64,000 bases of DNA, taken from Sesamum alatum. Its lineage: Eukaryota > Streptophyta > Magnoliopsida > Lamiales > Pedaliaceae. The notes beneath the pieces were generated by a model. It had not been told where the DNA came from, searched no databases, and saw only the letters and a list, made by a program, of their open reading frames with translations. Where the stretch lies: positions 13,346,854 to 13,410,853 of the forward strand of contig JACGWO010000001.1 of the NCBI GenBank assembly GCA_034509735.1, given 5' to 3'. The translations under genes were made by a program, and so were the position numbers. Of this stretch, positions 50,401 to 62,239 are shown in pieces (within the stretch, counting starts at the first letter, position 1; each line of letters opens with the position of its first letter).

Positions 50401-51047
50401 GCTTTGATATATCCTCTTCACCTTAAAATCAGGTGACACATACACCCAAATTCTCAAATCAAAGCCTCTCTTCACCTCATCATCATTATAAACCATCTGA
50501 GCAAGAGTACTCTTCCCAATGCCCGGAGAACCAACTATTGACACGACACACGATCTCTCTCCAGATGACTCTAACAACATTTCAAAGAACTTTCCTTCTC
50601 TCCTCGCTCCTCCACAGACCTCGGACCCAACAACAAACGAGCTCGTTTCCCTGGTGTCGAACTTCCTGCCCACGACGTTCCTTTCTGCTAATGGTAACTT
50701 GAGTCCTTCCACCAGGGCCTCCAGCAGATCATCAAAGAACCCTTCTATTCTTAATGAAGTTCACAGATTTGGATCTCCTTACCCTTTTGTCTATAAGTAA
50801 ATTCCTCAATTAAATCCTCAACTCTGCAGGCTGCATCTTTCAGCTCTGAAAGCCAGATCCTGACAGCTTTATCCGTAGCTTGCCGCTCTTCAGCATCCTG
50901 GATAACAGCTTGGGCCATAGGCAATATCCTTTGAAGCTTCTTGAACCGATCATCGAGCTCAAAGTAATCAGAGAATTCTTGAAGAACAGGATCAGCTATT
51001 TTATCAAAAACAACCTGCAAAAGTGGAGCAAGGACTATCTCTGCCAT
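47450..51047 (-). pseudogene. CC-NB-LRR (NLR) disease-resistance gene, right copy, frameshifted as sequenced
   Basis: This is the same RGA-type NLR as the left copy, in reverse. The C-terminal 400 or so codons are open (47450 to about 48650), with regular LRR units and the terminus ending YLATTNLN. The region around NELLWMSVFEEIKEC is intact here but broken in the left copy. The N-terminal half is broken by indels near 50781, 50611, 50583, 50405, 50391, 50245, 50205, 50065, 50030, 49995 and 49950, all sites where the left copy reads through. Further indels lie near 49580-49465, 49370, 49305, 49080 and 48690-48630. The motifs are as in the left copy, including MNE in place of MHD. Mapping each break onto the partner indicates one shared intact ancestor. 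Confidence 0.88.
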
Positions 51048-52128
51048 CTCAAATCTGATCAGTGCAGATGGGATGTGGGAACAGAAGATGAATTGCTGGA
51101 TAAAAAAACTGTGTAGTTTATTTCAGCTTTGAGGCTGCAAAAATTTATAAACTAAAGCTCCATCTTTTTTCAAGAAGATCAATGATTGCAAGAGCTGAAG
51201 TCAAGTCAGCCAAATGGGATATGGCTGGCAGAAAGTGTCCCGGAATTCTTCTTCCTTGTGTTCTACTGGTCCAGATTGCAATCTTGTTGAAATTATTAGA
51301 ATGAAAGAGGGTGACAGCTTCACAGTTCCAAATCCATTGAGACAAAGTTCAACTATTCATGAGGAAGTCAATCAAGAAATTAAGAAAAGTGGGACTTCTT
51401 GTGTTCGAGTCAAAACAGCTATTTCCAAGTCATTGAAATATTCACTATTTTCTCGATCAAGACAGTTTATGTGCCATTGATTCATAATTATATGATGATT
51501 GTCATTTTTGATAAATTACAAGTTTGAAGGGGTAAAAGATGATCAATTTACTTCCTCTTGAATGTGGCCAAAAGGAGTGTAAAACATCCCACATTGTTAT
51601 AGAACAAAGCTTACAATGTATTGATAAGGAACCACACAATGCCCCTTGTTTGCCGAGCTTGGTAACGTGGGCTTGTAACCCAAGTGGGGCTGTAAAGTGG
51701 TTGAATGTTGGGTTAGTCCAACTAGTTGGGCCATGGATGCTAATTGCTGGCTTGCCTGTTCCAAGCAGGAGTTGGGTCATGTGGCTCGGGCGAAGGCTTG
51801 GGCTTCATGGCTCTTAGAGTGGAGGGTACTGCGTTAGGCTGGCTTCACAGAGCAACGAGAACCTCCCGCTCTTTGCAGCTCTTTGCAGTGGAAGGATAAC
51901 AGGCTAGTGCTTCCTTGGTTCTTATAAGCTAGATGGACTGGCCTTAATTGAACAATCACTTTTTTCCATTTTATTTTTTTGCTTTTAAGATTATCCAAAA
52001 TTAATTCTTCTTGTTAATAATTTTTTGTTTAATGTATCCGAGTAACTTATGCTCTTTGGAAGGATTATAGAAGTATTTTCTTACACGGTTACACCCACTG
52101 AAGCTTAGATGAGTTGGCCCTAAAAAAA

Positions 52129-55100
52129 GGGATAATTGCAAAAAAGCCCCTGTGTTTTTATTTTTCTGCAAAAAACACCCCGTGTTAAATAAATCTGCAA
52201 GAAACAACCTTTGTTAACTTTAATATTGCTCACGTCCCCATTCCGCGAGTCAACACTAACGGCGTTAGTGGGAGAAAGTAAATTCCACTTATGCCCTCGT
52301 TACTTATCTCAGGTAAAAAAAAAATTACACTACATTTTTACGAAGAGAGAGAAATAGATTTGGGGAAAGATTGTTGGGGGGAAATCAGGGTTAGGGTTCG
52401 TGCGATTTTACTTCGTAGATCAATATAGGCTGAAAGAGTGAAAACCAACTAAAATAGAGGGTTGATTAGTATCCAAGGCGAATAACCAAGGCGATTTGAA
52501 GACCGCGAGCGAAGATCCAAGCGATTTGATGGTAATAATTTGAACTGGTAGATTTTTTGTTATTTTTCTGAAGTATAATGATAGTATACCCAATATTTGA
52601 GTTTTCGTTGTATTTTGTAGACTGATTTTTGTTTTTTGGTTTTGGTTAGAACTAAGGGAACAACTTTGGAAAAAAGGGCGAATCTTTTTACTACACTGGG
52701 AGACTGAGGTCTATATTTCAGGTTAGTACGCAACACTTTTGCCTTTATTGTTCTTGAGAATATTTGTTTCTTTAATTTGTATGTGAGCATTGGTCCTGTT
52801 GAACATTGAATATGCATCTGTCTCTTTGCTTGTTTCTGTTCTTTTGTTTAAAATATTGGTCCCCACTTTTCTGCTGTTTCTGTATATTATTGAATGTCGT
52901 TGATGTTTGTTTATAATATTTGTCTGATGATGTTAGTATTTAATATTTTGTCTAATGATGTTAGTTTATATTTTAATTGTACTAAATGATGGTTCCCACC
53001 CCATAGTATTTGAGATGTAATTTAATAAGTTTCATTGTCATTTGCCCCCCTGCATTTCCTGTCCCCACCCCATGGCTGAACAATTTTTAATTGTTTCTGT
53101 AGACTTCATTGTATGAGTAATGATAGGTACGTTTTTACTATGCAGCATGGTGTTGCCTGATTATGCCGACTTTGATGTATGGATTGGTGGGGTACTTCAG
53201 TGGGTACCTATTATTAAGTATGTGGGTGGTATTAGGATGTGGTTTCCAAATGTTGACAGGGAACGATTATATTATAGGGATATAATTGATATGTATACTC
53301 GGGAGGGGGTAAGGGTTTGAATATTGCTGTATATTATGTCTTCCTGGGCTTAATTTGGATAATGGTATTAGACCCTTGAATGGAGATGATGACATTAGGG
53401 AATTGTTGAGGGCATATAGAGGTTTGGAGGTGATACCCATATACATTGAAGAAAAACAAGGCCCTCTATTGGTGATTGATACTCAGGGTAACATACTTCC
53501 AACAGATGAACAAATCCCTTCATTGCCCTTACATAACCAAACTGAACCTGAAGTTGCAACTGAAACTGACCAATTTGAACCTGATTTTTCAACTGAAAAT
53601 GATCAATTTTCACCTGATTTTTCAACTGAAAATGACCAATTCCATCATTATTCTGAAATTGAAAATGACCAATATCACCCTCATCCTGAAACTGGAAATG
53701 AGCAATTCAACCTACATCCTGAAACTGAAAATCTCCAAGAACCTGAAATACCCCGTGAACCTGAACAGACACCAGAAATACCCCATGAACCTGAATATGC
53801 ACCTGAAAACCCCCCCTGAACCTGAGCAAACACATGAAACTTGCCCTGATAATCCTCCAATAGAAGGGTTGAGTGATAACGGTGGGGATGATCCAGAATT
53901 TGGGGGCTTTGATTCCTCAGCATCCTAATGTCTTTCATGGATGCTGGAGGACTTAGAGGGTCCCCTTGATGATGACATCTTTAAGGGTAGGCCAGATGGT
54001 CATGCTAGAAGGCTCTTTAAAACAATGAGGATTTTCTTGAGAGAACAAAAAAAGAAAAGACAAGCAGAAAGAGAACAGAGAGAAGAAGATGAGAGAACAA
54101 TTAGAGAGAGTGGGTAGTTTAGTGAGGGTGGGGATGAAGATGAACTTGTGTCTTTGAGGGGGTCAGATGAGGAAGGTGATGGATATCCTGTGTGGAATGA
54201 TAGAATGGATGATAGGGGTATTGACTTGCAAGTTGGGATGAAGTTTGCTACCAGGGAGAAATATAGAGATGTGTTGAGAGATTGGGCGGTGAGAAGGGGT
54301 TGGGACTTGAAATTCAATCATTCTGAAAAACAAAAGATCAGTGAGAATAGAGGATCCATGCTTCAAGAATCATGAAAACAACAACCTTCCAAATCAAAAC
54401 AATTAAAGGAACCCACACTTGTGCACCTAGAACTGAGAACAAACAGGCAAATTACAAGTATATTGGGAGAAAAATTGAACATATCATAAGGGATAATCCA
54501 AATGAGGGGTTAGAGTCTTTAAAAAACAAGATTAGAAGAGACATTCAAATTGAATGTAGCCTGCATAAGGTCTACAGAGCTAAGAGGTATGCCCAGGAGT
54601 TGGTGAAGGGCAATATAAAAATGCAATACCACTGACTGTATGACTACTGTGCAACTGTAGAAAAGCATAACCTCAGGAGTACAGTTGTGTTGAAGGTGGA
54701 CAGGTCTTTGACTCCACCTGTGCTGCAGAGGATGCATTGCTGCCTTAGTGGATTGAGGGATGGTTTCTTGGGGGGGGGGGGTTGTAGACCCATTATTGGG
54801 CTTGATGGTTGCTTCCTAAAAGGGCTATACAAGGGTCAGTTGTTGTCTGCTGTAGGGGGGATGGAAATGATAATATTTACCCTATAGCAATTGTATATGT
54901 TGAAATTGAGAAGTTTGACAGCTGAGAGTGGTTTATAAACTTGTTGCTAAGGGATATTGGGTCTCATGAACAAAGGGGTTGGGCCTTCATTTCTGATAGA
55001 CAGAGGGACTACTTGAAGCAGTCTCTAGTTTAGCACCCAATGCTGAACATAGGTTCTGTCTAAGACACATGTACAACAACTTTAAGGACAAATTTAAAGG

Positions 55101-58100
55101 GCAAGAACTGAAAATATTGTTTTGGAAGGCTACATCAACATACAATGTCAAGCAACATTTGAGAGTGATGAAAGACATTGAAAGGGTAATGCCTAAAATA
55201 TTTCCTGAAGATGAAACTGCACATGACTGGTTGAGTGAGATACCTGTCCATCACTGGGAAGGTGCTTTTTCCCTGCAAGGTCCAAATGTGATACAATGTT
55301 CAACAACATTTCAGAGTCTTTCAACAGCTACATCTTAGATGCAAGGGAACAACCTATTATTGATATGTTTGAGACAATCAGAAGGAAGTATATGACAAGA
55401 ATTCAAGTGAAAAGGGAAGGAATGGAGAAATATCAAGGTGTTGTATGCCCTAATATTTGCAAGAAGATTGAGAAACAAAGGCATAAGGTAGGAACTGTTT
55501 TCCAAGTTGGGTTGGTGAGGACAAATTTGACGTGCAACATTTTATGAAAAACCACACTGTCTATCTAAGGGATAGACATTGTTCTTGTGGTATGTTTCAG
55601 TTGGTGGGTTTCCCTTGTTGCCATGCAATTGCCTCAATAAGCTATCACAGGCTGAATTTGGATGATTATGTTGATAACTACTTCAAGAAAGAAGCTTACC
55701 TAAGGGTTTATAGCCACATGATAAACCCTGTGCCTGGGATGCATGATTTTGAGAAGTCCCCATTGGGTACTGTTGATCCTCCTCAAGTGAAATCAAAACC
55801 TGGAAGGCCCAAGAAAGTAAGGAGAAGAGATGCCAATGACGTAAGAGATGGAATGGTGTCAAGAAGGGGCTTGTATCACACTTGTGCAAACTGTTTGAGG
55901 ACATGCCATAACAAGAGGAGTTGCACATATCCTACTCATCCAAATTCCAAAAACACACAGGTGGTCACCAACTTCTTTTACATTCTTTGTAATTATTTAG
56001 TTTACAATGTGTATTCATTTTTTTTTTGAACTCTTGTTTGCAGAACAATGCTGCAGGACCATCAGACAACAGGAATGAGTTTTCAAGGCCTTCAGACAGC
56101 AGGAATGACATTGGCCCTGATAATGTATGTATGACAGATTTTTCATTATTTAAAATCTATATATTGTTTCAGTTTACAGTATGTATGACAGATTTTTTGA
56201 ACACTTGTTTGCAGAACAATGCAGACCTTCAGACAACAGGAAATGAGCAAAATAATCCAATACTGACACTCAAACTGAAGATGTATAACACTTGAGTTTA
56301 AATTATGTTCTATTGAGTTAAGTTTAAATTCTGTTTTGAGTTTAAGTTTAAATTCTGTTTTGTTTGAGTTTAAATTCTGTTCTATTTGAGTTTAACTATT
56401 CATAAAATCCCTTTTTGTAGATTTCACTGTTTTCAGATGATCATGCCTTTGAAGCACCTGCCCAGTCATCCCAAACCACAACTGATCAGGTAAATTGTAA
56501 ATCTTTAACTCATAACAGTAAAATATTGTAGGACTAATGCACTTGTTCATGTTGCATATGGCCCAGAATATGTCCCAAAACTGCAAGTAACACTGTTGAA
56601 ATTTTGCCTCCAAGACTTGTCACCTCAATGTCAACTTTCACTCAACCAATGAAGAGTGCTGAAAGGCAAGCTTTCACTCAACCAATGAGGACTGTTGAAA
56701 GGCCTCCATTTTCTGCAATTCTACAAAGGTTAAGGAGGCCCAATCAACATGGTTCAAGGCCAGTTTTTTTTTACTCCAAGGCCTTCAAATCAACAGCAAA
56801 GAGAGGTAACAACTCAATTTAGAAGCCCATTTGAGGTTCCCCCACAATGCAACAACAATGCTCAGGTAATTTCATATTATATTTCCTAACAGGCACTAAC
56901 ATTTCATTTTCTAAGGTAATTCTCCAATCTCACCATATCTATAACTTGTAGGCACCCCCCAATCTTCAGAAAGGCCCCCACCGCAAGTGCCAAGAAGGAA
57001 GAAAACAAATGGTTCCAGTTTCCAGAACATTCAAATTACAGAAGTGCACTGAAGTTCAAGTAGTTCATTTCAAAGAGGATGTTGCTCAACAAACAAACGA
57101 ACAGCTTTGCAAGCACAACTGAAGAACCTTTCTGCATCGTACAAGCCAAGTCAGAGTAAAAAGTGAAGTATAATTATTCTATTTTGGGATATTTTTGAGG
57201 AATTACCTGCTGATTGTATTCATAACAATATCAGGTGTTTTTGAGAATGTTGGTATTTTGAACTGTTGGTATCATATCAGTTTCCATAGGGTGTTTTGTG
57301 AATGTTGGTATTTTGAACTGTTGGGATGGATGAATTTTTAGTACTTGTTTCAGTCAGTTTGGTATTTTGACATTTGAGTGTCTGAAGATGAGGTGTAATT
57401 TCAATTTGGCATTTTTGGTATTTCTGGTGCTTAGATTGATTTACAATTTTTGATTTTAGTTTGCATTAACAGGTGTATAATATACATGTTACTAAACAAA
57501 CACAACGTTCAAGCTCCACTTAATGCACAATGTTTAAGTACACAAAACTACTTCATTAGTAATGCAACAAACCACAGAATAAGAACAACTAAAAACAATG
57601 CCTTGGTAATTCTTTCATTTGCCTCTAGCTTTTTTCATATTAGAGGTCAAATCATGGGATATAGAACACAATTCTGAAAAACTGGTCCCTCTGCATTTGC
57701 ACGTCTCGATTGAAATCTCTTCTCCATACATTGCCGTCCCTGTTGAGCTTGACTATGCACTTTTGTCGTTAATAGTAATCGGTTCAACCAACAAAAAAAA
57801 TTTACATTCATTGTCTTGCAATTACAGAATAATTTACCCTCACTTTCTTTGGTTGGACCTACAACCTTTAATTGCAGCATTCTGTGGCAAAACACTTTGG
57901 GTTTTCTATATATCAAATCTAGTTTTGCATATTTGGATGTAGATGTTCTAGGAATTACAGGACATTCTAAAAGAAAAAAAACAATTTAAATATATGTAAT
58001 TTTATAATATAATATATAACTGAAAATTTAGAAATCATAAAACATTTCCTGGAAAACTTTGCAGAAAGCCTTACAATTTGGTTGAAGAGAATGGGTGTGA

Positions 58101-58364
58101 AACAAAGAGATAAGTGGTATTTGTTAAATGGTGAGAGGGGCAAGCAATTCAGTCCATTTAGCCTTTTTCTCACTGAAAAAAGCGTTAAAAAATAAGCCCA
58201 CACGCAGACAGGCGCGTCACATTCAAACTCCGTCAAATTTGGACGGAGAGGGTGTTTTTTTTGCAGGGTATAATATTTCACAAGGTCATTTTAGGCTATT
58301 CTCTTAACACAGGTAGGTTTTTTGCATTTTTGGCATTTTACAGGGGGCACATGCAATTTTCCCC
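52129..58364 (+). mobile_element. Mutator-like element (MULE) with MURA gene
   Basis: The element is 6,236 bp. The left end reads GGGATAATTGCA and the right end, reversed, GGGGAAAATTGCA. Both TIRs carry spaced CCCCTGTGTT / CCGTGTTAA motifs and a TGCAAAAAAC block. The target duplication is TAAAAAAA(A), at 52121-52128 and 58365-58373, one A shorter on the left. The other NLR arm has the uninterrupted site TAAAAAAAAG near 31460-31468, which confirms the borders. It carries a nearly complete but frame-broken MURA transposase gene on the plus strand. Confidence 0.9.
53147..57170 (+). pseudogene. mudrA-like: MURA-type MULE transposase, frame-broken as sequenced
   Basis: This transposase cuts and joins MULE ends. 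In order: an N-terminal PDYADFDVWIGG segment (from 53147); an acidic region with repeated ENDQF units (53570-53720); the MuDR DNA-binding region VGMKFATREKYRDVLRDWAV (about 54232-54292); the MULE catalytic region with IGLDGCFLKGLYKGQLLSAV (about 54797-54856) and NISESFNSYILDAREQP (about 55305-55360); a SWIM zinc finger CSCGMFQLVGFPCCHAI (about 55577-55630); an AT-hook-like GRPKKVRRR (about 55803); and a knuckle CANCLRTCHNKRSC (about 55882-55925). Frame breaks fall at homopolymers (7 C near 53812; 10 G near 54771) and several stops lie at 54885-55290. Short tail exons follow, including a duplicated one. Confidence 0.85.
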
Positions 58365-58512
58365 TAAAAAAAAATATCATATTTTTCCATTTTATTTTTA
58401 TTTTTTGAGATTGTCAAGATTAAGTGTTCTTGTTAATAATTTCTTGTTCAATTTATCGAAGCAACTTATGCTGGAATTTTTGCATATTCAAATTTATTGT
58501 TACATTTAGTAG

Positions 58513-61242
58513 AACCTGTAAGAAGCACGTGCGTTGCACGTGATTCGTATTATCTTAATAAATTATTGCATTGTAACAATAAAATAAATTTATAATAAAA
58601 AATATATTAACTAAATTTAATAGGCACTTTATAAATAAACATTATTATTTTTACAAAGTAAAAAGAATGTAGTTAAAAAGTAAATATTTTTTTCTCCACT
58701 TTATTATTATTTAATATTATAATTATATTTGCTCTACTTTTGCAATATATGCATATTTTTTATAAGTAAATCACATTCACATAAGTAAATTTTGGGTCAA
58801 GATAATCATATACATACATAAAAACACAAAAAAAAATTAAAACACACTATATGTACGTGTGTGTAGGATATACAATGACTAAGGCTGATACATAAAAAAT
58901 ATAGTGATTGATTTTTTAAATAGAGAAGTAATGCATATAAAAATTGAAGTATGCAAGATTTATAAATATATTAAAGTTGAATAAACATATTTATTTGTTT
59001 ATTTATTTTTGACTTGGTGCTTTTTAATTGTATTAATGTTTGTTATCAAATGTTTGATTAGTAAGGCTCTTATACTCTCAATAAATGTTGCTTTACATTG
59101 ATGATCACATTACAGGAACAAATAATGAAATTTTTTTTAACTGTTTCATCTTATTATTAGCTCTAATTAAAATAAAGTATAAAAAGAAAATACAATTAAT
59201 ATTGTATTATGGAATAAGCATAAAAATCTTGTTTCTAATTGAATTTTATTTTCATTGAACTTGTGGTTATTCTAAACTTGTTTTACTTACGAAATAATCT
59301 TTTTGGATTGTGCAAATTTTGAAAAGAAAAAATATATTAATTAGTCATTTCTTTTATTTCTATTTATGTTTTACTCCTTATGTTAACTATATTTAAAGTT
59401 ATTTATAATATAATTTTCTACTAATAGCTTCATTATTAAAGAATTATTTTATTCATCATGTTGTCCAAAAAGATTCTAAAACAAAGTTTTAAATTGATTA
59501 AATCATCTATGAAACGATTTCAAGTGAAATAATAAGTATTAAACTTTTTAACCTAGATGATATAAAAATAATTACTTCAATTTTAAATTTTTAATGATCA
59601 AAACTTCAATTTATTAAATATTTAAGAGTTTCAATTATTGGTCTAAATATACATTTAATTAGACATCCATAATATTATTTTATTGCCATATAAAAATTGT
59701 AAGTTATTATGAAATATTTCGGAAAATATTATCTATGTCTTTTTCTCTGATATTTTCATAAAAAAAAGCATGATAAAATCAAATCACAAATACACCAGAA
59801 GAAAAGTTATATTAGGAAAAAGCAAAAATAAAGTATTAATTGTTTTAAGTCTCTTTTTTTCTTTTATCATTTATCCTTTTTATATTTTCTAAAGGTTCAT
59901 ATATGATTTCATTAGTCTAATCAAGAAAAAATATGGAAAGAACTAAAATTTGATTATCTTTCTTACTTTTATGTCTTTTTTTGTAAATCCGAATACTTAA
60001 AAACTAAAAAAAAAAAATTCAAAATTATGTACTCTATTGGGCGCGTTTAAAATGAATATGTACTTTTACAAATTTAAGTTTATATTAACAATTAATTATA
60101 GTACATGATAGCTATTATATTATTAGGTATTGGAAAAATCTATTTCAAGAAACTTTTTGAATATTTCATAAGTCTTATCGTATAGATATCAATATAATCT
60201 TATATATAACATAAATATCTTGTATATACAAATCTGTACTTATACTTAAACATGAAAGTTGTCTGTGATCAAATTATGATTAAAATTAGGACTTTCAATT
60301 TAAATTTTAGTAAATATAATGCTAGTTGATAACCATTAAAAATCAAACATTTAAAACAAAATTCACTTAATTAATAGCTCCCTTGAAGAATCTTCTGTTA
60401 TGTTTCATTGGACTTATTATCTTCAATTTTACAAAAGAAGGTAGGTATTTTTACATTTTAGATATTTCCCTCTTATAAACTTTTAGATTTTAAAATTAAT
60501 CCTCTCCATGATACTTATCTTTCATCTCTATATTTGTGATGAGAAATTCACCATTATTTATTTGATAAACATCGATAATTAATCTTTTTGTTCTTTTGCC
60601 TTCTATTGAAATTTTAAATCCTATAATTATTTCTCTTTATAATATTAGTTTTTCATCCTTATATTTGTTTTACTTATAAAATATTACTTTAGTTTTTACA
60701 TGCCTATATTTGCATAAAAATTTATCATTTAAATTAATCCATATTCTAAATTTACTTCATGAATGAAATAAGATTTTAATTATTTTTTTTGTAGTTCTGC
60801 AAAGTAAGAAATAAATAAAATTTTAGCTTTTGTTTTCTATTTTTATTTTTGAACTGTTATACTAATTATAAATAAAGTTGTTTATAATGTAATTTTCTTG
60901 TAATAATCTCTTTACTTTTTATTTTATTCCTCATGTTGGTAGATAGTCTAAAATTGACGAATAGTATCTTACGGAATGAATTGAATGGATAAGCATAAAA
61001 ATCATTGACTAATTTTATAAATTAGGGTCGAATTAAAAATATAAATGTACATAAATTAAATTACTTATTATTGAAAACGATGTAGTAGAAATCTTATAGA
61101 CCAAGTAATCTATGCATTAAATAATTAAAAAATTCATAGACTTATTTAATTCATAAAATAAGTTTTGAATAATATTACTATGATTTTATAATTAATATTA
61201 TTTAAGGCAATTAATTATAAAACCACTTATGCAATAATTATC
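58513..61242. other. AT-rich intergenic DNA
   Basis: No gene is seen in 2.7 kb. It begins just outside the right arm with GCACGTGCGTTGCACGTG (58525-58542), a near-palindrome typical of plant repeat borders. The rest is AT-rich with T and A runs. Confidence 0.5.
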
Positions 61243-61269
61243 CACTACAAAATGTGGGAATTTGCAACG

Positions 61270-61280
61270 GCTCTAGGAAT

Positions 61281-61321
<41 letters not shown>

Positions 61322-62040
61322 CGTTTGGAACGGTAAAAAGATCACTAGATGATTTTGGACCTCGCTTAGGAACAGTTATGGAACGGTCAACCTTTCGTTG
61401 AAACTAGAGGCATTCCTAATATTTAGGAACGGTTCCGCCTAGACCGTTTCTATATTGGAACTGTTTTTGGTGTACAATGTAGAAACCGTTCCTAATTATC
61501 TTTGTATGTTTGAATATATAATTTGTATATTTAGAACACCTTGTTAATATTTGGAACTGTCACATATAATGTAAATCACGTAAATTGGAACGGTCCTTGG
61601 AACAGGTGTTGCAGCGGAGTGAATATATTGGGAATACATTTTTCCAATGATTCTACAATACAAATTGGAACGGTGTACTATAAGTTTGGGGATAGATTTT
61701 GGAACGGTAGTTGGAACACACGTAGACCTGCTTTGCTAAGGAACGTAGGAACGGTTTTATAATCTTTATTTGGAATACGTGTTTGGACCGGTTTTAGGTA
61801 TACGATTTAGAACGCTAACTATACCACGAAATCATTGAATTTGGATTAATTTTAGGAACGGTCGGCTCCTAATTTAAAATTCTTTTTTATACGATTTTAG
61901 AAACGACTGTCCCTTAATTTGGAATTCTTTTTTTATACGGTTATAGGAATAGTCGGCTCATTAAACCGGTATTCAGTTGGACCGGTTACATCGATTTTTA
62001 TGAGATCTATGACCGTCCAAAGGACCGTTCCTAAATAAAT
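61270..62040. repeat. CACTA subterminal repeat array
   Basis: I count eight exact GGAACGGT copies on the plus strand, plus variants (GGAACTGT, GGAACAGT, GGACCGGT, GGAATAGT) and reversed copies (ACCGTTCC) at about 61490 and 62025. In En/Spm such arrays bind the TNPA-type protein. They are irregularly spaced at roughly 20-150 bases. Confidence 0.8.
61283..61321 (+). repeat. Poly-T tract of about 39 bases
   Basis: An uninterrupted T run lies within the CACTA terminus. Its exact length is likely unreliable in sequencing. Confidence 0.85.
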
Positions 62041-62239
62041 GAATCATTAAAAAAATTATATAATAATAATAATTATTATTAAAATAAAATTTAAATGTTT
62101 AATAATATTTTTGAATTTGGTTAAATAATTATTATTAAATACCAAAAAATGCATATTTTGGAAAAAAGATATATTAAATAAAAATATTATCCAATTTAAT
62201 TATAAAAATTGTTTAAAAAAATCCTAAATCTACACCCCA

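Larger units (their letters stand above)
47282..58512 (-). repeat. Right arm of the large inverted duplication, split by a MULE
   Basis: This is the reverse-orientation copy of 31,321-36,461. It runs from 47282 to 52128, is interrupted by the MULE at 52129-58364, and resumes at about 58365-58512 with the outermost 150 bases (AT-rich, ending GTTACATTTAGTAG). Without the insertion it is about 5.0 kb. It lacks one unit of the 122-bp tandem repeat present in the left arm. Confidence 0.92.

Noticed and set aside
31321..58512. The inverted duplication as a simple missed-adapter (hairpin read) artefact
   Set aside because: Such artefacts give a perfect palindrome without a spacer. Here there is a unique spacer of 10.8 kb and a MULE in only one arm. 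A misassembly of another kind is still possible.
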